A program made the position numbers and the translations under genes. 64,000 bases of DNA, from the NCBI RefSeq assembly GCF_003544875.1, contig NZ_CP032093.1, positions 1,860,001-1,924,000 on the forward strand, written 5' to 3'. Source of the stretch: Vibrio alfacsensis. GTDB lineage: Bacteria > Pseudomonadota > Gammaproteobacteria > Enterobacterales > Vibrionaceae. Below the pieces are notes generated by a model. That model was not told the origin of the DNA. It made no database searches and saw nothing but the letters and a program-made list of their open reading frames with translations. This document shows, piece after piece, positions 1 to 7,960 of this stretch (position 1 is the stretch's first letter; each line of letters starts with the position of its first letter).

Positions 1-207
1 AAGAAACCATTGGAAGATTCCCCATACAGGAGCAAAGAAAGTCACACAAAGCATAACGTTTGCAAAATAACTTTGGTAATAAGGTGGCGGAAAACACATT
101 CCAAGTTTACGTAGCCACTTTACAATTGGTGAATTGTAGTTCGACTTCCAAACGCCTTTATCATTTAACTCTTTGTGAGCAAGTCGTAGCTTCGCTTCAT
201 AATCCAT
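1..207 (-). CDS. DUF6404-like small membrane protein, 3' end beyond window
   Basis: Cassette gene cut by the left edge of the window. It starts at ATG 207 with a GAGGA ribosome site about 10 bases upstream and stays open to base 1 (69 codons). The soluble start carries the motif KGVWKSNYNSPIVKWLRKLG and a PPPYYQS segment, followed by a hydrophobic stretch. I recognise this pattern from the DUF6404 family, which is common in Vibrio integrons. Function unknown. The 3' end and its own attC lie outside the window. The family call is from memory of the motif, not a search. Confidence 0.7.
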   Translation of the reverse strand, partial: MDYEAKLRLAHKELNDKGVWKSNYNSPIVKWLRKLGMCFPPPYYQSYFANVMLCVTFFAPVWGIFQWFL

Positions 208-245
208 GATCTAAAATCCTCGAATTCGATGTTTCCCGCGGAGAA

Positions 246-371
246 ACCTAACGCCTTGTTAAGGTGTGAGGCACGCAATACCTAAGCTTCCGCATAACAC
301 CTTAACCACTGAAACCAACGCATAATAAAAATGCCACGCGTGCCGAATCACTCTTGAACAATTTGTTAGGC
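246..371 (-). repeat. attC site 1
   Basis: VCR/VPR-type attC of 126 bp. It has inverse core ACCTAAC at the left, core GTTAGGC at the right, and the internal ACGCGT palindrome in a folded bottom strand. It belongs to the cassette whose gene ends at 388. Confidence 0.93.
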
Positions 372-387
372 GACGACTTTTAGCTAT

Positions 388-726
388 CTAATGACCTCGA
401 ACAGCGAATGCAACACCGCAGACTATGAAAAGAACAATAAACCACAAAATTGCAGGCATCGGGTTTCCATTTTTAGCTTCAGACGCCAAATATGAATTGA
501 ACTCTTTTTTACTTTGTCTTCTTCCATGTTTCGTGGACAAATTGTGCTGCCCCAACGGTGTGGTTCCCGACTCAACATACTGTTTCGCAGATGCGAGTGT
601 AGGTACAGGACCAAAATCATGAGAACCGTTTGCAGTAAGTACAAGCCAGCCTGAACCTTGTTTTACAATAAAACGCCCATCATCCACCGAGTATTGTCCC
701 GCTTGGATTCTAGTTACCTTAGCCAA
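388..726 (-). CDS. Cassette protein with C-terminal membrane anchor
   Basis: Hypothetical protein of 112 aa. Residues 1-60 form a small, probably beta-rich soluble region (GRFIVKQGSGWLVLTANG). A Lys/Arg-rich linker follows, and one hydrophobic helix at about 92-108 (ILWFIVLFIVCGVAFAV) sits at the extreme C-terminus. The topology is tail-anchored, with the soluble part probably cytoplasmic. The cassette lies between attC 1 and attC 2 and holds only this gene. The ATG has a weak AGGAG-like site. I recognise no family and propose no function. Confidence 0.65.
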   Translation of the reverse strand: MAKVTRIQAGQYSVDDGRFIVKQGSGWLVLTANGSHDFGPVPTLASAKQYVESGTTPLGQHNLSTKHGRRQSKKEFNSYLASEAKNGNPMPAILWFIVLFIVCGVAFAVRGH

Positions 727-741
727 TATTAACTCCTAGTC

Positions 742-867
742 GCCTAACGCCCAATTAAGGTGTGAAGCACGCTAGCACAATACTCAATTTGAACACCTTA
801 ATCACTAAACTCGACTCAAACCAAAACTGCCAAGCGTGCTGAATCACTCTTAAATTGTTTGTTAGCT
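742..867 (-). repeat. attC site 2
   Basis: attC of 126 bp, GCCTAAC to GTTAGCT, with a diverged centre compared with its neighbours (GCGTGCTGAATC in place of GCGTTGCGAATC). It belongs to the cassette of the PD-(D/E)XK-like gene at 866-1339. Confidence 0.92.
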
Positions 868-1339
868 ATATTTTCACAATTGTTTTGGACTTTTCGTTAA
901 TTTGAAAGCAAGTCTTTTCGAAAGCCGTTAATTGGTGTAATGCAATACTAACTCTACCATTGTCCGTTTCTTTTTTTGTGGATGCCCACTCAATAAGTGC
1001 TTCTAACGAGATCTTTTTAAAACTCAGTTGATTTTCATCGAAATCAATATAGAGCCAAATTAAGTGACTAAATTCTTCAGCATGTTTTTTAAACGACTTA
1101 ATATTGATTGTGGTCTTACCTTTATCAGTGCCAGTTGCTTTTATTTCAACAGCAAAACCATCAACTGTCTTAGCATCAAACTTTTTGTTTCCCCATTTGC
1201 TATAACCAAACAAAGATCGTGTTAATTGTTCTGAAAATACCTCTGCGATTTGTGGGTTGTCACCAAATTTTAGTTTGCGATGTAACTCAGTTAACTCTTT
1301 TAATTTAGAGTAGTAAGCAACAAAATCTTCGATATTCAA
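866..1339 (-). CDS. PD-(D/E)XK nuclease-like cassette protein
   Basis: 157 aa, single gene of its cassette, with its stop codon overlapping the last bases of attC 2. Around residues 55-72 the sequence FDAKTVDGFAVEIKATG gives an acidic residue followed by E-x-K with a conserved glycine nearby, the usual core of the restriction-endonuclease fold. The flanking region is rich in beta/alpha alternation. No methyltransferase or other domain is present, so this would be a solitary nuclease-like protein. Possible roles are DNA cleavage or a defence effector. The fold assignment rests on the motif alone. Confidence 0.6.
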   Translation of the reverse strand: MNIEDFVAYYSKLKELTELHRKLKFGDNPQIAEVFSEQLTRSLFGYSKWGNKKFDAKTVDGFAVEIKATGTDKGKTTINIKSFKKHAEEFSHLIWLYIDFDENQLSFKKISLEALIEWASTKKETDNGRVSIALHQLTAFEKTCFQINEKSKTIVKI

Positions 1340-1358
1340 GCTAATTTCGCCTCCATAT

Positions 1359-1479
1359 AGCTAACGCCCTGGGGTGAGCAACGCAATACCGAAGCCGCCG
1401 CATACCACCTTAATCACTTAAACCAACGCATAGTAAAAATGCCACGCGTTGCGAATCCCTCTTGAGCAGTTTGTTAGTC
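1359..1479 (-). repeat. attC site 3
   Basis: attC of 121 bp with the standard arms (CTAACGCCCTGGGGTGAGCA at left, TTTGTTAG at right). It is the recombination site of the cassette at 1480-1973, for which I see no convincing gene. Confidence 0.92.
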
Positions 1480-1973
1480 GCGAGGTACCGAGCGACAATT
1501 TTAAGCCGAACTAAACTTTGCGAACAACAAACTTTATGTGCTTTGATGCATTTAAGTCAGGCGTAGTCTCAAAGCGGCTACTCAATGAAACCACTTAGAA
1601 AAAGCAGCGCCGCAGAAAACGGACTGACAACACCAACAAGCGCTTTTGGAAAGCTAACCTCACAGTGCGGACTTTCAACAAAGTCACTGAAACCACGTGG
1701 AACTTACCACACCAGAGGAAACGTCATTTCAGCGAGTAAATCGGCTTTTGTACCCAACAAACTCACCGAGCGGAGTTGCAGCCAAAAACAAACTCTCGAT
1801 TGCCCTGTTCTGTCAGCACCAAAGAACAAAACAACCGCTAGGAAAATAGCAACGCATTGATTTAAGACCGATGAAACTGAGCTTTGACCGTCGAAGATAG
1901 AACAATGAACCAAGCCATCAGTAGCCAAGTTTTGAGCTTAGAAACATGATTTTGATTGCTAGCTTTTTCTGGC
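1480..1973 (-). other. Integron cassette body without a confident gene
   Basis: About 490 bases between attC 3 and attC 4. The longest minus-strand frame (1704-1928) starts at TTG with no clear ribosome site. It encodes a hydrophobic helix followed by a basic, Cys/Trp-rich stretch (FFGADRTGQSRVCFWLQLRS). Similar short frames are often annotated in Vibrio integrons, but nothing here shows that it is translated. The plus-strand frame at 1585-1860 runs against the cassette direction and is biased in composition. Best read as a decayed or non-coding cassette. Confidence 0.55.
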
Positions 1974-2101
1974 GACTAACGCCGCATTAAGGTGTGAGCA
2001 ACGCATCCACGAAACTCAACCATACCACCGTAAACACAAAACCCAACGATGGAATGAAAAATGCCAAGCGTTGGGAATCACTCTTAAATGCTTTGTTAGG
2101 C
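1974..2101 (-). repeat. attC site 4
   Basis: attC of 128 bp belonging to the second attC subtype of this array (TAACGCCGCATTAAGG ... GGAATGAAAAATGCCAAGCG ... GCTTTGTTAGGC). Attached to the HExxH-protein cassette. Confidence 0.92.
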
Positions 2102-2114
2102 ATTTATTAACCAC

Positions 2115-2669
2115 TTATCGCATCTTAGGTTTTGACAGCATCTTGAAGATGTCGGCAGAAGTTAACCCTTTGGTTTCACTTTTTAATACAGCACTATCAA
2201 TGCCATTAAATTCAAGAGAGCCAACCCTACAATTTTTCATTATCTTATAAGGTTCTGCACCTAAGCTATTAAAAAGAAAAAGAGCTTCTCGGTACGAGCG
2301 AATTGACGGCAAACCTGCGGTGCTAAATCCGTATTTATCCATCATATCTAATGAGAACCTTACAGCAGCCCCCTCCTCTAAAAGTATGGTTTGCTGCCCA
2401 CCATGCTGATCAAGTAAATGCACTGTTTCATGTGCTAATTGGTATACCGCTAAACGCCAGTTTGTTTGAGCAGCAAAACTTAGCTCAGCAAAAGCACCAT
2501 CTTTATTTGCAGAATATCGAATATGAGGTCCATCAACATGCCAGTCAGGTTGATAGATAACTTTAGATTCATCCCTTGTGCCAAATAATGCTTCAGCTTC
2601 TGACATTAGTTCTTGCTGTAATTGCCAAAGTGCTGGCTTATTAATGGGTAATGCTTTACTAAAATCCAC
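2115..2669 (-). CDS. Putative zinc metalloprotease-like cassette protein (HExxH)
   Basis: 184 aa. The helix LAVYQLAHETVHLLD contains HETVH at residues 80-84, followed 14 residues later by a second acidic pair (LLEEGAA, E98-E99). This is the arrangement of gluzincin zinc peptidases. There is no signal peptide or membrane segment, so the protein should be cytoplasmic. The C-terminal 70 residues show no motif I know. It is the only gene of its cassette. The substrate is unknown, and catalysis is inferred only from the zinc motif. Confidence 0.6.
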   Translation of the reverse strand: MDFSKALPINKPALWQLQQELMSEAEALFGTRDESKVIYQPDWHVDGPHIRYSANKDGAFAELSFAAQTNWRLAVYQLAHETVHLLDQHGGQQTILLEEGAAVRFSLDMMDKYGFSTAGLPSIRSYREALFLFNSLGAEPYKIMKNCRVGSLEFNGIDSAVLKSETKGLTSADIFKMLSKPKMR

Positions 2670-2702
2670 TTACGACTCCCGATTTTTTAACTGCCTGCTG
2701 AT

Positions 2703-2830
2703 GCCTAACGCCGCGTTAAGTGGTGAGCAACGCAGACCACCACACCTAAACCATTGTGCCGTAAACACTAAAGCTGAATCAAACCGAAAATGCCGAGCGT
2801 TGGGAATCCGCCTTAAACGCTTTGTTATGC
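2703..2830 (-). repeat. attC site 5
   Basis: attC of 128 bp, same subtype as attC 4 and attC 6 (GCCTAACGCCGCGTTAAG to CGCTTTGTTATGC). It terminates the SDR cassette. Confidence 0.92.
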
Positions 2831-2832
2831 AT

Positions 2833-3585
2833 TTAGAGGCCACCACACAGATCTAAGTAATTTCCCGTAGAGAATGATGACTTTTCTGACGAAAGCCAAT
2901 AGATTGCTTCTGCAACTTCCTCCGGACGCCCACCTCGTTGAAGAGGGATGATACTTTTTAATCGTTCAACCCTTTCTGGCTCACCACCATCAGCGTGCAT
3001 TTCCGTATGGATAAGTCCAGGGCGAACACAATTAACCCGAATTCCCTCAGACGCAACTTCTAAAGATAAGCCTTTAGTTAGTGTATCAATTGCCCCTTTC
3101 GATGCTGCGTAGTCGATGTATTCATTTGGTGAACCCGAACGAGATGCACCAGATGAAACATTCACAATCACCCCACCCTTTCCTCCATAACGAGTAGACA
3201 TTCGCTTAACTGCCTCTCGGCAACAAAGAAAATAGCTAGTCACGTTATTAGATAGGATGCCGTTGATTCGGTCAGCCGTCATATCTTCGAGTCGAGATTG
3301 TGTACGAAGAATTCCCGCATTATTCACAAGCACCGACAAGGGACCTAGTTCATCATCAATTGTTCCAAACAACCTTGAGACATCAGCCTCATTTGAAACA
3401 TCCGCTTGAACCACAATACACTTTGCACCAGTTTGCCTAATTTCATAGGCTAGTGCTTCGGCCGTAGCCGAATTTGACTTGTAATTAATGCAAACTGCGT
3501 AGCCATTAGCAGCAAATAGCTTTGAAGTGGCAGCACCGATGCCACGGCCACCTCCAGTGACTAAAACAACCTTTAATTCACTCAT
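2833..3585 (-). CDS. SDR family NAD(P)-dependent oxidoreductase
   Basis: 250 aa, the normal length for a classical short-chain dehydrogenase/reductase. The Rossmann nucleotide motif TGGGRGIG is at residues 10-17, NNAG at 88-91, and the catalytic triad is visible as Ser144/145 (VNVSSGAS) and Y159-x3-K163 (YAASK). The PG motif after the sixth strand (VRPGLIHTEM) is also present. Such enzymes reduce or oxidise a carbonyl/hydroxyl on a small substrate, which cannot be predicted here. It is the only gene in its cassette, ends 2 bases before attC 5, and has AAGGATGA upstream of ATG as ribosome site. Confidence 0.9.
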   Translation of the reverse strand: MSELKVVLVTGGGRGIGAATSKLFAANGYAVCINYKSNSATAEALAYEIRQTGAKCIVVQADVSNEADVSRLFGTIDDELGPLSVLVNNAGILRTQSRLEDMTADRINGILSNNVTSYFLCCREAVKRMSTRYGGKGGVIVNVSSGASRSGSPNEYIDYAASKGAIDTLTKGLSLEVASEGIRVNCVRPGLIHTEMHADGGEPERVERLKSIIPLQRGGRPEEVAEAIYWLSSEKSSFSTGNYLDLCGGL

Positions 3586-3617
3586 ATATCATCCTTGATT
3601 CTCAAAGTTGGAGAAAT

Positions 3618-3745
3618 GCATAACGCCGCGTTAAGTAGTGAGCAACGCCACCACAAAACTTAACCAGACCACCGTAAACGCTAAACCCAACGATGGAATG
3701 AAAAATGCCATGCGTTGGGAATCTGTCTTAAACGCTTTGTTAGGC
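3618..3745 (-). repeat. attC site 6
   Basis: attC of 128 bp, GCATAAC to GTTAGGC, subtype shared with attC 4 and attC 5. It is the recombination site of the HEPN-like cassette. Confidence 0.92.
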
Positions 3746-3747
3746 AA

Positions 3748-4524
3748 TTATATCAACGGCAACTGTGCTTCTAGTTGGTTAACTTCTAAATGACACATTC
3801 GTAAAGCATCAGCTAACTTGATATCACCATCAATGTTACCTACAACAGTTGTTAGAAACACTTCATAATCATCTGGGTTAGGAAAATGTTTTAACATCAA
3901 TAACTGTATAGAGAACAGAACTATACGCTGCTGTTTCAACCAAAGATATCCTGGACAGACTGGATTATTTTCACCATCAGGGTAAGGGAACTCCATACTA
4001 CCATGTGCAAATAGATTTCTAAGTTCATATACTGCGTATAAACCAACGCCCGAAACACCAAACTCTTTCAATTCGCCAATTCTGCTTTCGACACGTTCAT
4101 AGCCAATAGATTTTTGGGCTAATTCCCTGAACATAGTAGTTTGAACAAGTAACTCTGGTATTGAATCTGAGCGGCTAAAGGTGTTTAGCCAGAAACAAGC
4201 ATCTCTAACCTTTCCGCGCTTTGACTTATCTGGATTCTTAGGCGGCTTAACTATATCGATGGTGGACTCTAAAGCCCCCCAAACAAAATTAAAAATAGCC
4301 AACTTTTCAGCAAAGATCGGTAATAATTTATCCCTAGCCAAGTCAAATTCATCAGCAGGTGCGCACCAACCAAAGCTATTATTGTATTTGATAGTATCAA
4401 GGGAAACTGATTCAATAGAAGCGGCTATTTGCAACCACTGATACACGCCACCCCATTCAGCGACATCATCTGTAGAGAACATAACATGTGACAATGTTGC
4501 TATATGATCATTTAGTTTTATCAA
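3748..4524 (-). CDS. HEPN-like cassette protein
   Basis: 258 aa, mostly helical, no signal or membrane segment. Residues 161-175 (GLYAVYELRNLFAHG) carry R169-N-x3-H174-G, the R-x4-6-H signature with the RN...AHG flavour of HEPN domains, which are RNases in many toxin and phage-defence proteins. The N-terminal 150 residues have several tryptophans and a Lys-rich loop (KPPKNPDKSKRGK). No partner antitoxin or nucleotidyltransferase gene lies in the cassette. RNase activity is an inference from the motif, and a non-catalytic helical role is possible. Confidence 0.55.
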   Translation of the reverse strand: MIKLNDHIATLSHVMFSTDDVAEWGGVYQWLQIAASIESVSLDTIKYNNSFGWCAPADEFDLARDKLLPIFAEKLAIFNFVWGALESTIDIVKPPKNPDKSKRGKVRDACFWLNTFSRSDSIPELLVQTTMFRELAQKSIGYERVESRIGELKEFGVSGVGLYAVYELRNLFAHGSMEFPYPDGENNPVCPGYLWLKQQRIVLFSIQLLMLKHFPNPDDYEVFLTTVVGNIDGDIKLADALRMCHLEVNQLEAQLPLI

Positions 4525-4545
4525 TACTTATCCCCTTACGATATT

Positions 4546-4642
4546 GCCTAACGCCGCATTAAGGTGTGAGCAGCGCTTGGCTATACTTGAGCGAAGCGAA
4601 AGCGCCAAGCGTTGCGAATCACTCTTAAATGCTTTGTTAGCT
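4546..4642 (-). repeat. attC site 7, short variant
   Basis: Only 97 bp. The arms match the other sites, but the centre is replaced by a short GC-rich hairpin segment (GCTTGGCTATACTTGAGCG). It is almost identical to attC 18 at 11685-11781 although the attached genes differ. Confidence 0.9.
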
Positions 4643-5356
4643 TTTGCTCTCCATAGTATGCTTCGCTTTGGCGCCAAGTGTAACTTCTTTTATTAATACG
4701 TTAATAATATGAGAGTCCCTTACAAAACGCTCCTCAAAGTCACGACTACCAAGCGGGGCTGCCAAAATTTCCTTTGCTTCGTAACTAATACCAAGACCAC
4801 CCAAAGAAATAGCCAGTCGTGGACTCCATAAAGTTCGTGCAAATCGACCTGAAAGTCTACTTTCTGTTTCTTGGAAACCACTTCCAAAAAAAGGTAGTGA
4901 AAAACCAAAGATCATTTTCAAAGTAGCATGCTCAGCATTTTTTGATGCATCTAAGAACGCACCAAATGATTGCAACCTTTCATCGAGCTCAGTGGTAAGA
5001 AAAGCGCCTGCACCCTTTGACATTAATTCCATTACGACAGAATTGAAATCTACAATTGCTGTTGAAAGTTGAGTCAATAACTCGTTTTCATCACTCTTAC
5101 CCGTATTAATTTGATACTGCCTAAAGGCATATGACAACTTAGCTAACGCTATACTTAACGGGGCATAAACTGACTCAGTATATTCTCTCGCTTTTTCGAG
5201 ATAGTTATCCTGAAGTTTTTGGTTGTAGTTTTGGTTTAATTCTAAGATTTTCTGCTTCGCGGATAGAGTTTTGTAATAACCACCAATCACAGCGCCTAAG
5301 ATACCAGCCGTCCCAGCAATCACCGCCGTAATGATTTTTGTATCTGTAAATTCCAT
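4637..5356 (-). CDS. Membrane-anchored coiled-coil cassette protein
   Basis: 239 aa when started at ATG 5356. That start has GAGGAT 5 bases upstream and lies inside the cassette. A start at 5404 would run into attC 8 and is rejected. Residues 7-27 form one transmembrane helix (ITAVIAGTAGILGAVIGGYY). A charged coiled-coil region follows (about 30-75), then a helical domain with FGAFLDASKN and a C-terminal ISYEAKEILAAPLGS. The stop TAA is supplied by the attC 7 core. Layout resembles the protein at 6802-7326. Function unknown. Confidence 0.7.
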   Translation of the reverse strand: MEFTDTKIITAVIAGTAGILGAVIGGYYKTLSAKQKILELNQNYNQKLQDNYLEKAREYTESVYAPLSIALAKLSYAFRQYQINTGKSDENELLTQLSTAIVDFNSVVMELMSKGAGAFLTTELDERLQSFGAFLDASKNAEHATLKMIFGFSLPFFGSGFQETESRLSGRFARTLWSPRLAISLGGLGISYEAKEILAAPLGSRDFEERFVRDSHIINVLIKEVTLGAKAKHTMESKS

Positions 5357-5371
5357 ATTTATCCTCGAGAA

Positions 5372-5498
5372 AGCTAACGCCTTGCTAAGGTGTGAGTAAC
5401 GCAATACAAAAGCTACCGCACGGCGCCTTATTCACCATAAGCCACCGCATAGTAAAAATGCCACGCGTTACGAATCACTCTTAAGCAATTTGTTAGTA
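5372..5498 (-). repeat. attC site 8 (type of the repeated gene-less cassette)
   Basis: 127-bp attC with a distinctive sequence (TAACGCCTTGCTAAGGTGTG, ACGCGTTACGAATC, AAGCAATTTGTTAGTAC). The same variant recurs at attC 13 and attC 16, each time attached to a copy of the same gene-less cassette. Confidence 0.92.
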
Positions 5499-5916
5499 CA
5501 TGCGTTACTTCTATTTATGCGCTCCAAGATATTGAAAATTGAGATGATATGAAAGGCTTTGAACACTGAAGTGAGACGGGCAGCTACAAAACTTTACCCC
5601 GATTGAAAGACGAAAGTTGGCTAGAAGAAAAACGCACTGGGCAGCCCTACTGCAAATTTCAAATTAGAAAAGGATTCTTTCCTCGTACTTCAACAGCCAC
5701 ACCAAAAGTAATCAAGGCTCTCTCAAAAGCCACCACGAAAATGAAGAAGCGCCAAAGAAATAGGCTAAGAGTTAGAAGCCGTAAACGGTGAAATCAAAGC
5801 TAACACTCCGCATATAGTGCCACCGGAAAGAGCGTGAGAGGCACAAACTGAAAGGTGCAAAGACGAGCGCCAAAACAGATAAACACCAAAACTGATGACC
5901 TTTGATGTAAAACCCG
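5499..5916 (-). other. Repeated gene-less cassette body, copy 1
   Basis: First of three related cassette bodies (see 8507-8927 and 10407-10826). Shared blocks include CCAAGATATTGAAAA, GAAAGGCTTTGAACACTGAA, CGCATATAGTGCCACCGG and AAAACAGATAAACACC. The minus-strand frame that reads FRWHYMRSVSFDFTVYGF is closed by TAA here. No open frame is shared by all three copies. It is either a decayed gene or a non-coding functional cassette such as an RNA or promoter carrier. I cannot distinguish these by eye. Confidence 0.7.
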
Positions 5917-6042
5917 TACTAACGCCCTGTTAAGGTGTGAGCAACGCAATACCAATGCCGCCGCATACCACCTTAATCACTTAAACCAACGCATAGTAAA
6001 AATGCCACGCGTTGCGAATCACTCTTAAACAGTTTGTTAGTT
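5917..6042 (-). repeat. attC site 9
   Basis: 126-bp attC of the commonest subtype in this array, TACTAAC to GTTAGTT. It belongs to the LysE-type exporter cassette. Confidence 0.93.
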
Positions 6043-6660
6043 TTATTGCTGGCGACTCAGTAACAAGCTTGCTCCAGACATAGCCAAAAAAGTTGCACAA
6101 CCTCTATTGAAGCGCTTTGCCATTTTCGACTTCGTAAACCACTGCCTTAAGTACATTCCAAATATCGCATAAATCGATATTGCACCCATTTCTAAAACTA
6201 GGAACGTAGCCCCTAGAGCGAAGAACTGTTCATTTACATTCTCTGAAACATCGACGAACTGTGGCAGAAAGGCGGTAAAGATTAAGATCGCCTTTGGATT
6301 ACCTGCGGCTAGCAAAAATTCTTGTTTAGCTAAACCCAATTGGTTGCGAGTATTTTCTAGTTCAGAAACAGGACTTGCTGCCGAACGCCAAAGATTAAAG
6401 GCAATCCACAACAAATAAGCAGCGCCCACAAGTTTAATCGCTAGAAATAGAGTCTCAGAAGCATAGAGAACAACTGCTAAACCAGAAGCAGCCAAGGCAA
6501 TCATTACTGCGAATGCAGCAATACGACCAAGTCCAGCAATAAAAGCAGATTTGAAACCGTAACAACGAGCATTGTTCATGGACAATAGATTGTTTGGACC
6601 AGGAGTCATATTGAGCGCAAAACACGCAGGTATAAAGAACAATAACTTCCAGATTTCCAC
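6043..6660 (-). CDS. LysE/RhtB family amino-acid exporter
   Basis: 205 aa inner-membrane protein with about six hydrophobic helices. The N-terminal family signature ALNMTPGPNNLLSM is at residues 15-28, and the second conserved block AAGNPKAILIFTAFLPQFVD is at about 118-137. These transporters export amino acids or homoserine lactone-type compounds by exchange with the proton gradient. Start is GTG 6660 preceded by GGAGGAAA. It is the only gene of its cassette and full length for the family. Substrate cannot be assigned. Confidence 0.9.
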   Translation of the reverse strand: MEIWKLLFFIPACFALNMTPGPNNLLSMNNARCYGFKSAFIAGLGRIAAFAVMIALAASGLAVVLYASETLFLAIKLVGAAYLLWIAFNLWRSAASPVSELENTRNQLGLAKQEFLLAAGNPKAILIFTAFLPQFVDVSENVNEQFFALGATFLVLEMGAISIYAIFGMYLRQWFTKSKMAKRFNRGCATFLAMSGASLLLSRQQ

Positions 6661-6676
6661 AATATTTCCTCCATAA

Positions 6677-6802
6677 AACTAACGCCCTGTTAAGGGGTGA
6701 GCAACGCAATACCAAAGCCACCGCACACCACCTTAATCACTTAAACCAACGCATAGTGAAAGTGCCACGCGTTGTGAATCCCTCTTGAACAGTTTGTTAG
6801 CT
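6677..6802 (-). repeat. attC site 10
   Basis: 126-bp attC, AACTAAC to GTTAGCT, common subtype (GGGGTGAGCAACGCAATACC). It belongs to the cassette at 6802-7326. Confidence 0.93.
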
Positions 6803-7326
6803 TATCTGCTTCCTTTGTAGGTAATTTCGTCCGTATAGATACCAATATCTTTGCGAACTTCACTTAAGAACTTGAGCATCTCTACACGGAAAATATGAAA
6901 ATCAAAAGTGTCAGATTCAATGGAGCTATACATATAGTCTATTAAATCCATAAACATATCGAAAACATCGGAAGAAGCGAATAGTGCTAATTGTGCAGTC
7001 ATATGAAGCCTTTGTTTGTCAAAGCCTCTAATGTAATCTCGGGTTAGCATTTCCTGATGAGTAATGTTGGCTACCAAATCGATCAATGGTGCAGATACTG
7101 ACTTATAGAGTTCTAATTTTTGATAGTAGTTTATCTGCTTATTTGCAGTTAACTCGCCTAGCTTTTTATATTCTTCGATCTCTAAAGCCATTTTAGACTG
7201 TTCTTTTTGTAAGATTCGTTGAGCCCATAGCTTTCCAAGAAAACTAGAAGCCCCAAGAACGATTGCAGCTCCTCCACCCAACGAAACTAATATGGCTTGA
7301 GCTATATTAAATGCACTTTCTTCCAT
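6802..7326 (-). CDS. Membrane-anchored coiled-coil cassette protein
   Basis: 174 aa. Residues 8-30 make one transmembrane helix (AQAILVSLGGGAAIVLGASS). A strongly charged amphipathic coiled coil follows (about 33-75, LQKEQSKMALEIEEYKKLGE), then a helical C-terminal domain ending near attC 10. Start ATG 7326 has AGAGGAAG at good spacing. The one-helix plus coiled-coil layout is the same as at 4637-5356, but I see no direct sequence match. Function unknown; a membrane effector or sensor is possible. Confidence 0.7.
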   Translation of the reverse strand: MEESAFNIAQAILVSLGGGAAIVLGASSFLGKLWAQRILQKEQSKMALEIEEYKKLGELTANKQINYYQKLELYKSVSAPLIDLVANITHQEMLTRDYIRGFDKQRLHMTAQLALFASSDVFDMFMDLIDYMYSSIESDTFDFHIFRVEMLKFLSEVRKDIGIYTDEITYKGSR

Positions 7327-7340
7327 TACTTCCTCTGATA

Positions 7341-7466
7341 AGCTAACGCCTTGTTAAGGGGTGAGCAACGCAATACCGATGCCGCCGCATGCCACCTTAA
7401 ACACTAAAACCAACGCATAGTAAAAATGCCACGCGTTGCGAATCCCTCTTGAACAATTTGTTAGGT
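7341..7466 (-). repeat. attC site 11
   Basis: 126-bp attC, AGCTAAC to GTTAGGT, common subtype. It belongs to the small cassette gene at 7470-7829. Confidence 0.93.
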
Positions 7467-7469
7467 GAA

Positions 7470-7829
7470 TTATCGCGCACCCAACTCCTTTAGTTTCCTT
7501 GCACTTTTTAGAACAGGTTGAAGATAGTTCTCTAGCGCTAAAAACCATTGCGGCTCAGACAACTTACCATCAGAGCCAGCTTCTAAGGGAGGTACCCAAT
7601 CTTTGTGCCGATTAAAAAGATCTGGGATTGAATCACTAACATTCGACAATTGATTTTGGTTAAAACCATTGCAAATCAGCTCATCTACGTCAAACAAAGC
7701 ACGCTCGTATATTGAAATTATCTTGGCATCGTTATGGTTTAGTTGAAGATGAGCAATTAAAAGCGTCAAACGTCCTTTTAAGTCGTTTAGCTGCATCAAT
7801 CTATCATTATTTGTGTAGTGATATTCCAT
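7470..7829 (-). CDS. Hypothetical cassette protein
   Basis: 119 aa from ATG 7829 (MEYHYTNNDRLMQL). A longer frame upstream runs through attC 12 and is rejected because it would use attC sequence as coding. The protein is helical, soluble, and has a Trp/Pro patch (KDWVPPLEAG) and a basic C-terminus (LKSARKLKELGAR). No signal peptide, membrane segment or known motif. Single gene of its cassette. Function unknown. Confidence 0.6.
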   Translation of the reverse strand: MEYHYTNNDRLMQLNDLKGRLTLLIAHLQLNHNDAKIISIYERALFDVDELICNGFNQNQLSNVSDSIPDLFNRHKDWVPPLEAGSDGKLSEPQWFLALENYLQPVLKSARKLKELGAR

Positions 7830-7835
7830 TAATTC

Positions 7836-7960
7836 ACCTAACGCCCTGTTAAGGGTGAGCAACGCAATACAAGAGCCGCCGCATACCGCCTTAAACACCA
7901 AAACCAACGCATAGTAAAAATGCCACGCGTTGCGAATCCCTCTTGAACAGTTTGTTATAT
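7836..7960 (-). repeat. attC site 12
   Basis: 125-bp attC, ACCTAAC to GTTATAT, common subtype with one base fewer in the left arm (TTAAGGGTGAGC). It belongs to the nuclease-like cassette at 7955-8359. Confidence 0.93.

Noticed and set aside
1585..1860. Plus-strand 91-codon frame in the gene-less cassette
   Set aside because: Opposite to cassette direction, no ribosome site, biased composition.
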